Of a stretch of 64,000 bases of DNA, positions 34,886 through 44,077 are shown in pieces. The stretch comes from Caccoplasma sp905210875 (lineage in GTDB: Bacteria > Bacteroidota > Bacteroidia > Bacteroidales > UBA11471), in contig OZ007034.1 of the NCBI GenBank assembly GCA_963931635.1, forward strand, positions 1,364,001 to 1,428,000. Reading direction: 5' to 3'. The position numbers and the translations under genes are program-made. Within the stretch, counting starts at the first letter, position 1. Each line of letters begins with the position of its first letter. The notes below the pieces were generated by a model. It searched no databases. It saw only the letters and a list, made by a program, of their open reading frames with translations, and was not told the origin of the DNA.

Positions 34886-35647
34886 TTATTCGTGCGTGAA
34901 GATGTAATTGTGGTTGTCGGAGCGGGCTGCGTCGAACCGGAACCCTTCCCATTCAAAGGCTTCCAGGGCATGGGGAGTTTCGATGCGCCCTTTCAGCAGG
35001 TAGCGCGCCATGGCGCCGCGTGCCATCTTGGTGTAGACGACGACGGTTTTCCAGCCGTCGTTGTGGCGTATCTGGAACTGGGGTGTGATGATGTGTGCCC
35101 GCTCTTCGATCCGTTTCCAGTCGAAAAGGCGTCGCATCTCGTCGCTGGCCAGGTTGAAGAGTACACCGCCGCTGGCCTCGATTTCCTGTTCGAAGAGACC
35201 GGTGAGAAGCGGCTTCCAGTAATCGAAGAGCGAGAGGCCGCCCCAGTCGGGCAGGGCCATGTCGCCTTCGGCGCGATAGGGTTTGATAGCGTCGAGCGGG
35301 CGCAGCAGTCCGTAGAGAAACGAGGTGATGCGCAGCCGTTCCTGAGCGTAGGCCCTGTCGGCCGTGTCGAATCCACCCCGCAGGAGGGTCTTGAATACGA
35401 TGCCGGTATAGGCGTCGATAGCCGGCCGTGAGGGGGTGTCGGGCGAGTGGAAGGCTTGGTAGCGGTTGAAATTTTCAGCGGCGATTTTAGCCGGGACACG
35501 CAACAGTCGGCGCAGTTCGTCGGGCGAACGGCGAGCCAGGGCCAGAGCCAGCTCGTGAGCCTCCCGGGCAAATCGGGGTGTCGTGCCGGCGGTTTCGTTT
35601 TGTACCGGCCTGCTGTTCATGGTTTTGGCGCAGGAGAGAAGTATCAT
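34886..35647 (-). CDS. yaaA: Peroxide stress protein YaaA (DUF328/UPF0246)
   Basis: 253 residues, the usual length. MILLSCAKTMN at the start and SFLYGLLRPLDAIKPYR, NLASDE and the C-terminal KMARGAMARYL are characteristic. In E. coli YaaA lowers free iron during H2O2 stress and binds DNA (established). It has a consensus promoter at 35667-35698 and shares a transcript with the acetyltransferase. Confidence 0.93.
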   Translation of the reverse strand: MILLSCAKTMNSRPVQNETAGTTPRFAREAHELALALARRSPDELRRLLRVPAKIAAENFNRYQAFHSPDTPSRPAIDAYTGIVFKTLLRGGFDTADRAYAQERLRITSFLYGLLRPLDAIKPYRAEGDMALPDWGGLSLFDYWKPLLTGLFEQEIEASGGVLFNLASDEMRRLFDWKRIEERAHIITPQFQIRHNDGWKTVVVYTKMARGAMARYLLKGRIETPHALEAFEWEGFRFDAARSDNHNYIFTHE

Positions 35648-35666
35648 TGAACAGATATTTATGGGG

Positions 35667-35698
35667 CAAAGATAGCGAAAGGCGAGAGCAGAGGCAAA
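35667..35698 (-). promoter_or_regulatory. Promoter of yaaA
   Basis: Minus strand TTTG (35695-35698), 20 bases, TATCTTTG (35667-35674). The remaining DNA from 35699 to 35888 shows no gene, promoter or repeat that I can name. Confidence 0.75.
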
Positions 35699-35890
35699 GA
35701 GAAAACGAAGTTTTCACTCATTGACTATGCCGAGCCACCTCCTGTCTTCAGAAAAGATAGCGAACGGTGTGGCAGAGGACGGAAACGAATTTCCGGTCGC
35801 CGCCTGAGCTGCCATCGCTCTTACCGAACAGTCGTCTGTGTCAGATGCCGCCTTCACCAAGGGGCGGATGGTTTATTACAATAAATGACA

Positions 35891-35922
35891 GAGGTGGGTC
35901 GAAAGTTTACACGACCCACCTC
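35891..35922. terminator. Hairpin after the acyl-CoA ligase gene
   Basis: GAGGTGGGTCG at 35891-35901 pairs perfectly with CGACCCACCTC at 35912-35922. It lies past the stop of the minus-strand ligase; on that strand it is followed by TGTCATTTATTG, a weak U-tract, so termination is likely but not certain. Confidence 0.7.
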
Positions 35923-35953
35923 CGTCTTGTTCTTTTCGGGGCAACAACAACTC

Positions 35954-37606
35954 TTATGCCGGGGTGATGCCCTGCTGGCGGAGCAGTTCGAGCCCCAGGT
36001 CTTTGAGCTTGTATTTCTGTATTTTGCCACTTCCGGTCAAGGGGAATTCCTGAATGAAGAATACATATTTCGGAATTTTGTGGCGGGAGATTTTTCCTTT
36101 GCAGAAATCTTTCACGTCGGCCTCTTCGAGGGTCTCGCCCTCTTTGAGTATGATGAAGGCGCCTACCTCTTCGCCATATTTGCGGGAGGGAACGGCCGCT
36201 ACCTGCACGTCTTTGATTTGAGGCATCTGATAGAGGAACTCTTCGATTTCGCGGGGATAGATGTTTTCTCCGCCGCGGATTATCATGTCTTTGATGCGCC
36301 CGGTAATTTTGAAGTTGCCTTCTGGGGTCTTCACGCCGAGGTCGCCCGAGTGCAGGTATCCGTTCTTGTCGATGATTTCGGCGGTGGCTTCGGGCATCTT
36401 GTAGTAGCCCTTCATGATGTTGTAGCCTTTGCAGCACATCTCGCCCTGCACGCCTACGGGGCACTCTTCGAGGGTTTCGGGGTCGAGTACCTTCACGTCG
36501 ATTTCGGGCAGGGGGCCGCCGACGGTGGTGGCGCGCACTTCGAGCGGGTCGTCGACCTTGCTCTGTGTCATGCCGGGCGAGGTCTCGGTAAGTCCGTAAA
36601 CGCTGGTGATTTCGGTCATGTACATCTTGTCCATCACTTCGCGCATGAGCCATTCGGGGCAGAGCGAACCGGCCATGATGCCGGTGCGTAGCGACGAGAG
36701 GTCGAACATGCTGAACATCGGGTGGTTCAACTCGGCGATGAACATGGTGGGCACGCCGTAGAGAGCCGTGCATCGCTCTTTGTGTACCGAGGCGAGTACG
36801 ACGAGCGGGTCGAAGCGTTCGAGCATCACGGCACAAGCGCCGTTGGTGATGATGGCCATGATGCCCAGTACGATGCCGAAGCAGTGGAAGAGCGGTACGG
36901 GTAGGCACACACGGTCGTTCTCGGTGAACTTCATGCATTGCCCGATGCAGTATCCGTTGTTGGTGATGTTGTGGTGGGTGAGCATCACCCCTTTGGGAAA
37001 TCCGGTTGTGCCCGAGGTATATTGCATGTTCACCACGTCGTAGCAGTTGAAGCGGCTGCGGCAGGCTTCGAGCGAAGCGTTGCTTTGGGTCTGTCCCAGC
37101 AGGAGCAGTTCGGCGGTGTTGTACATGCCGCGGTGTTTCTCCTGACCTATGTAGACGACGTTCTTGATATAGGGAAAACGTTCGCTGTGCAGATGCCCTC
37201 TCTGCGAGGTGCGCAATTCGGGCAGCATGGTGTAGGTCATCTCCACGTAGTCGCTGTCGAACGTGCCGTCGGAAATGCACAGCGTGTGCAGGTCGGCGTT
37301 GTCGGTGAGATATTCCAGCTCGTGCTGTTTGTAGTTGGTGTTGACGGTAACCAGCACGGCGCCTATTTTGGCCGAGGCAAAGAGAAAGGTGAGCCAGTCG
37401 GGTACGTTGGTGGCCCAGATACCTATGTGGGAGCCTGTTGTTACGCCGATGGCGAGGAGCCCTTTGGCCAGGTCGTTGACGCGCTTGTCGAATTGCTTGT
37501 AGGTGAATCGCAAATCCCGGTCGGAATAGACGATAAATTCTTTGTCGGGTGTTTTCTCGGCCCAGTATTCGAGCCATTCGCCCAGAGTCTTTTCAAACAG
37601 TTGCAT
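35954..37606 (-). CDS. AMP-binding acyl-CoA ligase (medium/long-chain fatty acid type)
   Basis: 550 residues. The adenylate motif is MQYTSGTTGFPKGVMLTHHN near residues 191-210, with the later YGLTETSP and LHSGDLG, TGRIKDMIIRGGENIYP and catalytic Lys in GSGKIQKYKL near the end. It should activate a carboxylic acid to its CoA thioester with ATP. It lies 21 bases after an XRE-cupin regulator, a pairing I have seen repeatedly in Bacteroidales (recalled, not tested). Substrate class cannot be fixed from the sequence. Confidence 0.92.
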   Translation of the reverse strand: MQLFEKTLGEWLEYWAEKTPDKEFIVYSDRDLRFTYKQFDKRVNDLAKGLLAIGVTTGSHIGIWATNVPDWLTFLFASAKIGAVLVTVNTNYKQHELEYLTDNADLHTLCISDGTFDSDYVEMTYTMLPELRTSQRGHLHSERFPYIKNVVYIGQEKHRGMYNTAELLLLGQTQSNASLEACRSRFNCYDVVNMQYTSGTTGFPKGVMLTHHNITNNGYCIGQCMKFTENDRVCLPVPLFHCFGIVLGIMAIITNGACAVMLERFDPLVVLASVHKERCTALYGVPTMFIAELNHPMFSMFDLSSLRTGIMAGSLCPEWLMREVMDKMYMTEITSVYGLTETSPGMTQSKVDDPLEVRATTVGGPLPEIDVKVLDPETLEECPVGVQGEMCCKGYNIMKGYYKMPEATAEIIDKNGYLHSGDLGVKTPEGNFKITGRIKDMIIRGGENIYPREIEEFLYQMPQIKDVQVAAVPSRKYGEEVGAFIILKEGETLEEADVKDFCKGKISRHKIPKYVFFIQEFPLTGSGKIQKYKLKDLGLELLRQQGITPA

Positions 37607-37627
37607 GACAGTCCTTGTTTTTAGGGG

Positions 37628-38188
37628 TTAGGCTGGGACGTAAACGACGGCCAGTATGCGGGCGGGGCTGTCTCCGTGGGCGTGTACATGGTGAGGGACG
37701 ATGGAGTCGTAATAGATGCTCTCGCCCGTGTTGAGCAGGTAGTTCTTGTCGCCGTAGGTGATTTCGGCGCTACCTGCGGTAACGACAATGAATTCTTCGC
37801 CTTCGTGGCTCGACAACTCATATTCGTCTTTCCCGACCGGCGATATTTCAATGGAGAAAGGCTCCATGTGCCGGTTGGCTTTGTTGCGGGCCAGGGAGTG
37901 GTAAAGCATGTGCGAGGGGGTGCGGGCCGAGTTGGTCGAAAAGCTGACTTCGGCGTTGTCGACGTGCGACCGAGCCGGGCCTAGGTCGTCCATGTCGTCG
38001 AGGAAGGTACCCAGTCTTGTACCCAGGGCCCGGGCTATCTTCACCAGTATCGACAGGGCCGGCAGGTCGGTGTTGTCTTCGATGTGGCGGAGTTGCTCGA
38101 TACTGATACCCGTTTGTTGGGCAAGCTCCTCAAGAGTTATCTTTTTCTCGTTGCGGAAGCGTTGTATTTTATTTCCTACACTGTTCAT
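37628..38188 (-). CDS. XRE-family regulator with C-terminal cupin domain
   Basis: 186 residues. HTH_XRE at about residues 7-62 (IQRFRNEKKITLEELAQQTG), a linker, then a cupin barrel at about 110-184 with EGEEFIVVTAGSAEITYG and HHVHAHGDSPARI, whose His residues could bind a metal. Such proteins sense a small molecule and control an adjacent gene; here that is the ligase, 21 bases downstream. The two therefore probably form a self-regulated unit (inference). Confidence 0.92.
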   Translation of the reverse strand: MNSVGNKIQRFRNEKKITLEELAQQTGISIEQLRHIEDNTDLPALSILVKIARALGTRLGTFLDDMDDLGPARSHVDNAEVSFSTNSARTPSHMLYHSLARNKANRHMEPFSIEISPVGKDEYELSSHEGEEFIVVTAGSAEITYGDKNYLLNTGESIYYDSIVPHHVHAHGDSPARILAVVYVPA

Positions 38189-38228
38189 ATTTTATTCCAT
38201 ATTTTTTTGTGATGAATCGTATTTTGCA

Positions 38229-38236
38229 CAAAGTTA
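38229..38236 (-). promoter_or_regulatory. -7 element of the XRE-cupin/ligase operon
   Basis: TAACTTTG on the minus strand, 40 bases before the regulator's ATG, in an A/T-rich stretch containing long A- and T-runs. Confidence 0.55.
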
Positions 38237-38296
38237 TAATTTTTTTGTGGTAAAAAACAACAAAAAATAGGAATAAAAAGAGATGCGTCGGAGGGT

Positions 38297-39538
38297 TTAC
38301 CAACCCGACGTAGAGCCACCACCACCCGATAGACCGCCTCCGAATCCACCACCGAAACTTCCACCGCCAAATCCGCCTCCGCGACCACCTCCTCCTATGA
38401 TGGGGGCTATGATGATAGGCAGGGTATAAGGTATTACCTGTTCGAAGTGGCAGTGTCGGCAATAGTATCGTTTTTCGCCGAGACCGCTTTGGAACGGTGT
38501 AGCGGGCGATATGACCCGGTCGCTTTCAAGTGCGTAGGTGTGAGCGTGACAGCGGGGGCATTCGGTGTATTGTGAATCTTTGTTGGGGAAAGCAAATATT
38601 TCGGTGGTGCCGCAGTGGTCGCACAGCCACACGTCGTAGTCGACCGAGCGGGCAATCTCCTCGGCATTCTCCTTTGAGGTGAGAAAGCGGTTATCTTCTT
38701 CTTCGTTGAGCTTGTGCATGGGGTGTCCGCAGTTTTCACAGTTGCGTTTGGCATTACGCAACCGATGCATGCGCCGGCGTGTGAGCAGGTAGGTGAGCAG
38801 ATTGAAGAGGGGGAAGATGGTAGCCATGATTTTCAACGTGGGAAGTTGGGCTCCCAGTGTCTTGTAGAGATATGCCGGATTGTTGCTGGTCCTTGGCGTG
38901 CGCATCATGAGCAGCATGACGATGGAGAAGAGTATCGACAGGCCGAGATACATCTCGATGAGGAAAAGCCAGTCGTCCTTGCCGGCGGTGGCGTTGGCGG
39001 CGTAGACTTCGCCCCGGTTGTCGGGATTTTCAATAATGGTGCACACGCTCTCGATGCCTTGCAGCATACCGCGGTCGTAGTCGTTCTGCTTGAAGGCCGG
39101 CAACATGTATCGGGCCTGTATGCGCTTGCATATGGCATCGGGCAGTATGCCTTCGAGTCCGTAGCCCACTTCGAAGCGTATCTTCCGCTGGTCAAGCACG
39201 AAGAGTACCAGCAGTCCGTTGTTGTTCTCTTTCTGGCCTATGCCCCAATGGCTGAACAACTCGTTGGAGAACGATTCGACATCTTGTTCACCTATCGATT
39301 CGAGTACGACGACGGCCACCTCGGCGGTGGTGCGGTGTCGCAGCGAGTCGAGTCGCAGGTTGATGAGACTTTCGGCTTGCGGGCCGAGTATGCCGTCGGG
39401 GTTGGATACGAACCGCCTGGCGTCGGCCTTTTGCACATGGGGAACACTCTCTACGGTGTATTCGGCGGCTTGTGCCGTGCCGAACGAAAGCGTGAGAATC
39501 AGCGTAAACAGCAGCAGGGATATTTTTCGGATACTCAT
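38297..39538 (-). CDS. TPM-domain membrane protein with zinc-ribbon cluster and Gly-rich tail
   Basis: 413 residues. A signal peptide ends near AQA24. The TPM domain (YgcG-type, about 35-170) has AEVAVVVLESIGEQDVESFS and RFEVGYGLEGILPDA. Membrane helices follow near 185-205 and 235-255. The rest carries four CxxC pairs (CENCG, CDHCG, CPRCH, CRHCH), two zinc ribbons in effect, then a hydrophobic segment and a Gly/Ser-rich end with GFGGGSFGGG. TPM proteins help quality control of membrane proteins such as photosystem II and rhomboid partners; the job here is unknown. Just upstream of it on the minus strand is dgt. Confidence 0.85.
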   Translation of the reverse strand: MSIRKISLLLFTLILTLSFGTAQAAEYTVESVPHVQKADARRFVSNPDGILGPQAESLINLRLDSLRHRTTAEVAVVVLESIGEQDVESFSNELFSHWGIGQKENNNGLLVLFVLDQRKIRFEVGYGLEGILPDAICKRIQARYMLPAFKQNDYDRGMLQGIESVCTIIENPDNRGEVYAANATAGKDDWLFLIEMYLGLSILFSIVMLLMMRTPRTSNNPAYLYKTLGAQLPTLKIMATIFPLFNLLTYLLTRRRMHRLRNAKRNCENCGHPMHKLNEEEDNRFLTSKENAEEIARSVDYDVWLCDHCGTTEIFAFPNKDSQYTECPRCHAHTYALESDRVISPATPFQSGLGEKRYYCRHCHFEQVIPYTLPIIIAPIIGGGGRGGGFGGGSFGGGFGGGLSGGGGSTSGW

Positions 39539-39552
39539 ATTCAGATGTTTTT

Positions 39553-40902
39553 TTACAGGGCCGGAAGGCTCATGCCGTTGATTTTTCGATAGAGGTCGAG
39601 TGCGTAGACGTCGGTCATGCCCGAAATATAGTCGATGACGGCCTGTACGCGGGTGAAGGTGTTGTCGCTCTGCATTTCGTATTGTTCGGGCACTTTGTTG
39701 AGCAGCAGTTGCGAGTAGGCTTTCTCGGGGTGAAGCACGGCGTCGATGAGCTTGTCGAGCAGCATGGTGATAATGCGGTTACCGGCCAGCTCGATGTCGA
39801 GTACGTCGGAGGCTTTGTAGATGTAGCGGTAGGCCACTTCCGAGCATGCTTTATAGGCGTTACGAGGTACTTCACTTATCTGTTCGATGAGGCAGCCTTT
39901 GAGTTCGCCGCGCAACAACTCATCGTCGAGGGCGACAAAAACACGCGAACATTCGTCGACCAGCTTGCCGATGACGCAGGAGCGCAGGTAGGCGATTTGC
40001 TCGTTGAGGTCGGAGACGATGTTCAGGGTATTTTCAATTTTTTGACGACGCTCGCCGGTGAAAAAGTTAAGGAAGAGTTTTTCAACAACATCGGTGGTAA
40101 GGATTTTCAGTTTGTGGGCATCTTCTATGTCCATAATCTGGTAGCAGATGTCGTCGGCCGCCTCGACCAGGTAGACCAGCGGGTGGCGGCAGTAGCGCAC
40201 TCCGCTGTCGGGAATACGCAGCATGCCCAGTTCGTCGGCAATGCGTACGAAGTCGTTGCGTTCCGAAGTAAAGAATCCCAACTTCCCTTTTTCGCCGGCC
40301 AAGGTCGACTCGTAGGGATATTTCACAATCGAAGCCAGCGTCGAGTAGGTCATGACAAACCCGCCTTCGCGGCGCCCTTTGAACTGGTGGGTCAGCAGGC
40401 GGAAGGCGTTGGCATTCCCCTCGAAATGGGTGAGGTCTTTCCACTGGTCGTCTTCGAGGGCGAGCGCCGTTTTCAAGCCCAGTCCGTTCCCTTCCGAGAA
40501 GTAGGTGGCAATGGCTTTCTCGCCCGAGTGGCCGAACGGCGGATTGCCCAGGTCATGGGCCAGGCAGGCCGCGGCAACGATGGCCCCGATGCCGTTGAAC
40601 TTGTCGACCCACGGTTCGCCGTGGTATTTCTCGGCGAGAGCTGCCGATATGTTATTGCCCAGCGAGCGGCCCACGCACGATACTTCGAGGCTGTGGGTGA
40701 GGCGGTTGTGTACAAATATGCTGCCCGGGAGCGGGAATACCTGCGTCTTGTTCTGCAACCGTCGGAACGGTGATGAAAAGACCAGTCGGTCGTAGTCGCG
40801 CTGGAAATCGGTGCGCGTGTGCTGGTGGGCGTCGTGGTAGCGTTCCAGTCCGAACCGTTTCGACGACAACAGCCGCTCCCAGCTCATGATATGTTCGTTC
40901 AT
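39553..40902 (-). CDS. dgt: dGTP triphosphohydrolase (dGTPase)
   Basis: 449 residues from ATG 40900-40902. The HD metal site is visible: N/RLTHSLEV (first His), HDLGNPPFGHSGE (HD), and a later H/D. SSPFRRLQNKTQVFPL is a family start. It removes triphosphate from dGTP, which controls dNTP pools and defends against phage in some bacteria. It is 15 bases from the TPM gene and diverges from dut, the dUTP enzyme. Confidence 0.94.
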   Translation of the reverse strand: MNEHIMSWERLLSSKRFGLERYHDAHQHTRTDFQRDYDRLVFSSPFRRLQNKTQVFPLPGSIFVHNRLTHSLEVSCVGRSLGNNISAALAEKYHGEPWVDKFNGIGAIVAAACLAHDLGNPPFGHSGEKAIATYFSEGNGLGLKTALALEDDQWKDLTHFEGNANAFRLLTHQFKGRREGGFVMTYSTLASIVKYPYESTLAGEKGKLGFFTSERNDFVRIADELGMLRIPDSGVRYCRHPLVYLVEAADDICYQIMDIEDAHKLKILTTDVVEKLFLNFFTGERRQKIENTLNIVSDLNEQIAYLRSCVIGKLVDECSRVFVALDDELLRGELKGCLIEQISEVPRNAYKACSEVAYRYIYKASDVLDIELAGNRIITMLLDKLIDAVLHPEKAYSQLLLNKVPEQYEMQSDNTFTRVQAVIDYISGMTDVYALDLYRKINGMSLPAL

Positions 40903-40929
40903 AAATATTCTCCTTCGTGAGATGGAAGG

Positions 40930-40937
40930 CAAAGATA
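40930..40937 (-). promoter_or_regulatory. -7 element of dgt
   Basis: TATCTTTG on the minus strand 28 bases before the dgt ATG. For the opposite-facing dut, only an imperfect TATTTTCG near 41034 is seen. Confidence 0.6.
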
Positions 40938-41067
40938 AAAAAAGTTGCCGTATCGCCCTAATTTTGTGAGAAAGTTGCTTCGCGCAGGTAAAAAATAAAA
41001 AAAATGACGGCTAATCTCGTCGCTTTTCGTTATTTTCGCCGATATTATGTTTCGACTCGATTTTTTT

Positions 41068-41505
41068 ATGAAGACAACCGTAAAAATCATAAACCGTTCC
41101 AAACATCCTCTTCCCGCATATGAAACGCCGCAGTCGGCCGGTATGGATATTCGGGCCAATCTCGACGCACCCATCGTACTTAAACCCATGCAGCGCGTGC
41201 TGGTACCGACGGGCCTTTTCATTGAGCTTCCCGTCGGATACGAGGCCCAGTTGCGTCCCCGCAGCGGGCTGGCCTTGAAAAAAGGCATCACCCTGCTGAA
41301 TACACCCGGTACGATAGATGCCGATTATCGGGGCGAGATAGGGGTGATACTCATCAATCTCTCCGAGCAGGACTTTACGATAGCCGACGGTGAACGCATC
41401 TGTCAGATGGTGGTGGCTCCCCACAGCCGTGTCGACTGGAACGAGGTCGATGTCCTGGCCGAGAGCGAACGGGGTGCCGGAGGTTTCGGTCACACCGGTG
41501 TATAA
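41068..41505 (+). CDS. dut: dUTP diphosphatase
   Basis: 145 residues from ATG 41068 (MKTTVKIINRSKHPLPAYET). All five dUTPase motifs are present: AGMDIRAN, PRSGLA, GTIDADYRGEI, GERICQMV and the C-terminal RGAGGFGHTG. It splits dUTP to dUMP and diphosphate. Eighteen bases separate it from the TPR gene, and the operon continues through the EnvC-like gene. Confidence 0.97.
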   Translation: MKTTVKIINRSKHPLPAYETPQSAGMDIRANLDAPIVLKPMQRVLVPTGLFIELPVGYEAQLRPRSGLALKKGITLLNTPGTIDADYRGEIGVILINLSEQDFTIADGERICQMVVAPHSRVDWNEVDVLAESERGAGGFGHTGV

Positions 41506-41523
41506 CGACAAGCAGCGATTGTA

Positions 41524-43248
41524 ATGATGAATATGAAACGATTTGTCTGTCGCGTTTTTATGGCGTGGGCGCTTCTCGCCCCCACACTCTTGCCGGCGGC
41601 CGAAAGCGGCGCCGGGCAAACGCTCCGCGACGAAAACAAGGCCCGCTATGCCTATTACGAGGCGATGCGATGCAAAGGGTCGGGACAGCACGCCGAGGCG
41701 TTCGATCTGTTGCGCTATGCCCTGTCGCTCGACACGACGCTGGCGGCGGCCTACTCCGAAGTGGCCGGTTACTATTTTTCCCTGCGCGATGCCGAGACCG
41801 GATATCGCAGCCTGCTGCGCGCAGTCGATTTTGCCCCGGACAACCGCTGGTATATTCTGTCGGCGGCCGAGTGTGCCCGGCAGGTGCGCGATTACAGCCG
41901 GGCCGATTCGCTTTACGGTATGTATCTGGCATTACGTCCATCAGACTTTGAGGTACTCATGCGTAGAGCCGAGGTGTGTCTGCTCCGTGGGCAGCCGCAG
42001 CGGGCGCTCGATGCCTACAACCGTTTTGAAGAGCAGTACGGCGCCAGCGAAAGCACCATCTTGCAAAAGGCCCGTATCTATCACCTGATGCAGGCTCGAG
42101 AGCAAAGTTATGAAGAGATGGAACGCCTCATTGCCGAGAATCCGCGTAATGCGGCCTATGTCATTCTGCTGGGCGACCTCTATCTCGATGGCGAACGTTA
42201 CGACGACGCCTACCGCACCTATATGCAGGTGCGTGCTATCGACCCGGAAAATGAGTCTTTGCATCTTTCCCTGCTTAATTATTACCGGAAGAAAGACGAC
42301 TGGACGTCCTATTTGCAACAGGCCGACACGGTACTTTTTCACAGCGACCTCCCGGTAGATACCCGTTTGTCGGTGCTGCCCTATGTCGTGCAGATTCTTG
42401 CCGAAGACAGTGCCCGGCTCGATACCCTCATGATCCGCTTGTGCGACCTTTATCCCAACGATGCCGACTTGCGGAAACTATACAGTGAAATATTGATTCA
42501 TGCCGGCGACTATACCCGGGCACAGGAACAGCTCGAAGTGGCTATCGATATTGCTCCCGATGAGGACTTGTGGCAGCGCCTCTTTTCGATACTGGCCGAG
42601 AAGAACGACAACGAGGCTCTTATCGAAGCGGCCCGACGGGCGATTGCCCAGTCGCCCGACGTGGGGCGTTATTATCTGATTATCGCCTCGTCCCAATTGG
42701 TGGCCGGGCGCTACGATGAGGCCGAAGCTACCTTGCAGGCCGGCCTTGATGTGCCGAAAATAGGTTCCGACCCCCTCATGCGTTCGGAGTTTTACACGCT
42801 CTATGGCGATATTGCCTTCCGTCGAGACATGACCGACGAAGCCTTTGCTTACTACGACAAGGCGTTGGAAAATAACCCGAAAAACTATGGTGCGCTCAAC
42901 AATTACAGCTACTATCTGGCTCTGTTGGGTCGCGACCTCGACAAGGCCGAGCGTATGAGTGGCGAAGTGATAAAGGCCAATCCCGAGAATGCCACGTATC
43001 TCGATACCTATGCCTGGGTCTACTTCAAGCAGGGCCGGTACGCGCTGGCGCGGCTCTATCTCAAAAAGGCCATCGACCTCTCCAATGAGGCCAGTGCCGA
43101 GATGTATGAACATTATGGCGATGTGCTGGCCGTTACCGGTCAGGAAGCCGAGGCCGTGGAGTGGTGGAAAAAAGCTCTCGAAGCCGGTGGCGACTCGGAG
43201 TTGCTGCGCCGGAAAATCTCGTTGAAAAAATATGTCGAGAATGAATAA
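41524..43248 (+). CDS. Periplasmic TPR-repeat protein
   Basis: 574 residues with a signal peptide (FMAWALLAPTLLPAAESG) and many tandem TPR-like units, clearest in the C-terminal half: GDIAFRRDMTDEAFAYYDKALENNPKNYGALNNYSYYLAL and EHYGDVLAVTGQEAEAVEWW (pairs of helices, quoted in part). TPRs are protein-binding scaffolds. Position between dut and a DUF4292 lipoprotein is the conserved Bacteroidales order, suggesting cell-envelope assembly. It overlaps the next gene by 17 bases. Confidence 0.88.
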   Translation: MMNMKRFVCRVFMAWALLAPTLLPAAESGAGQTLRDENKARYAYYEAMRCKGSGQHAEAFDLLRYALSLDTTLAAAYSEVAGYYFSLRDAETGYRSLLRAVDFAPDNRWYILSAAECARQVRDYSRADSLYGMYLALRPSDFEVLMRRAEVCLLRGQPQRALDAYNRFEEQYGASESTILQKARIYHLMQAREQSYEEMERLIAENPRNAAYVILLGDLYLDGERYDDAYRTYMQVRAIDPENESLHLSLLNYYRKKDDWTSYLQQADTVLFHSDLPVDTRLSVLPYVVQILAEDSARLDTLMIRLCDLYPNDADLRKLYSEILIHAGDYTRAQEQLEVAIDIAPDEDLWQRLFSILAEKNDNEALIEAARRAIAQSPDVGRYYLIIASSQLVAGRYDEAEATLQAGLDVPKIGSDPLMRSEFYTLYGDIAFRRDMTDEAFAYYDKALENNPKNYGALNNYSYYLALLGRDLDKAERMSGEVIKANPENATYLDTYAWVYFKQGRYALARLYLKKAIDLSNEASAEMYEHYGDVLAVTGQEAEAVEWWKKALEAGGDSELLRRKISLKKYVENE

Positions 43249-44077
43249 ATGGGTGTGGGTGCTACTCGTGTTGCTGGCAACAGGCGTTGCGGGGTGCCGC
43301 AGCCGTCTGGCAGGAACGGGCGAGCCGACCGAACCGCCTCGTCGCGACCTTCCACCGGCCCTGCTGCTGGCCGAACTTTTGGCCCGTGACGCCGGCGATA
43401 CCTCGGCACAGATGAAAGCTGCGGCCACCCTCTTTGTCGACGGGCAGGCTCTCCGCAGCCGGGTGCAGATGCGTTGGCTGAGAGACCGGGCGTTGCAGGT
43501 ATCGATACTCCCGCTGATGGGGGTTGAGATATGCCGCTTGGTATTGACTCCCGATACGATACACCTCATCGACCGTTATCACAAACAATATGCAGCGGCC
43601 TCCGTCGGAGAGTGGCCCGAAGTCGCAGCTGCCGGATTGACGTTCGAGGCCGTGCAGTCGCTCTTCCTGGCCCGACCTTTCCTGCCGGGACAGATGCTTC
43701 GGCCCGATGATGCTTCGCTTTTCGAGGCCAAAGCCGACAGTAGCGGCGGTTATCGCTACACCCGGGTCACTGACCAGGCTCCGGGACACATCGGCTGGAC
43801 GGTCGACGGCCGGGTATGCCTCACCTCGATCTTGTGGCAGAAGCCGCAACCGCCCGTTTCGTGGCTTTGCCGCTATGACGGGTATCGGGTGGTGAAGGGG
43901 CGGACGGCTCCCGGCGAGATGACATTCGCTCTATCGGGCGCAGGAAGATTCCCCCTCTCTTTCTCTTTTGAAAAAATGGAGTACGACTGGAATACTCCGC
44001 AACATATATCGGCCGTCGTGCCGGCCTCATACAAAAGAACCGATTTGAAAACATGGATAGAAACTATCACGCAATGA
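43232..44077 (+). CDS. DUF4292 lipoprotein
   Basis: 281 residues; an internal ATG at 43241 is an alternative. The signal ends in VLLATGVAGCRSR, a lipobox with Cys at residue 22, so it is likely outer-membrane anchored facing the periplasm. The body is beta-rich with FVDGQALRSRVQMRWLRDRA and YTRVTDQAPGHIGW, similar to LolA/LolB-like folds as in DUF4292 (inference). It overlaps its neighbours on both sides, a coupled operon with the TPR and EnvC-like genes. Confidence 0.82.
   Translation: MSRMNKWVWVLLVLLATGVAGCRSRLAGTGEPTEPPRRDLPPALLLAELLARDAGDTSAQMKAAATLFVDGQALRSRVQMRWLRDRALQVSILPLMGVEICRLVLTPDTIHLIDRYHKQYAAASVGEWPEVAAAGLTFEAVQSLFLARPFLPGQMLRPDDASLFEAKADSSGGYRYTRVTDQAPGHIGWTVDGRVCLTSILWQKPQPPVSWLCRYDGYRVVKGRTAPGEMTFALSGAGRFPLSFSFEKMEYDWNTPQHISAVVPASYKRTDLKTWIETITQ

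Noticed and set aside
35907..37577. 556-codon frame on the minus strand overlapping the acyl-CoA ligase in another frame
   Set aside because: It is rich in Arg, His and Pro, has no motif, and the overlapping ligase frame is unmistakable.
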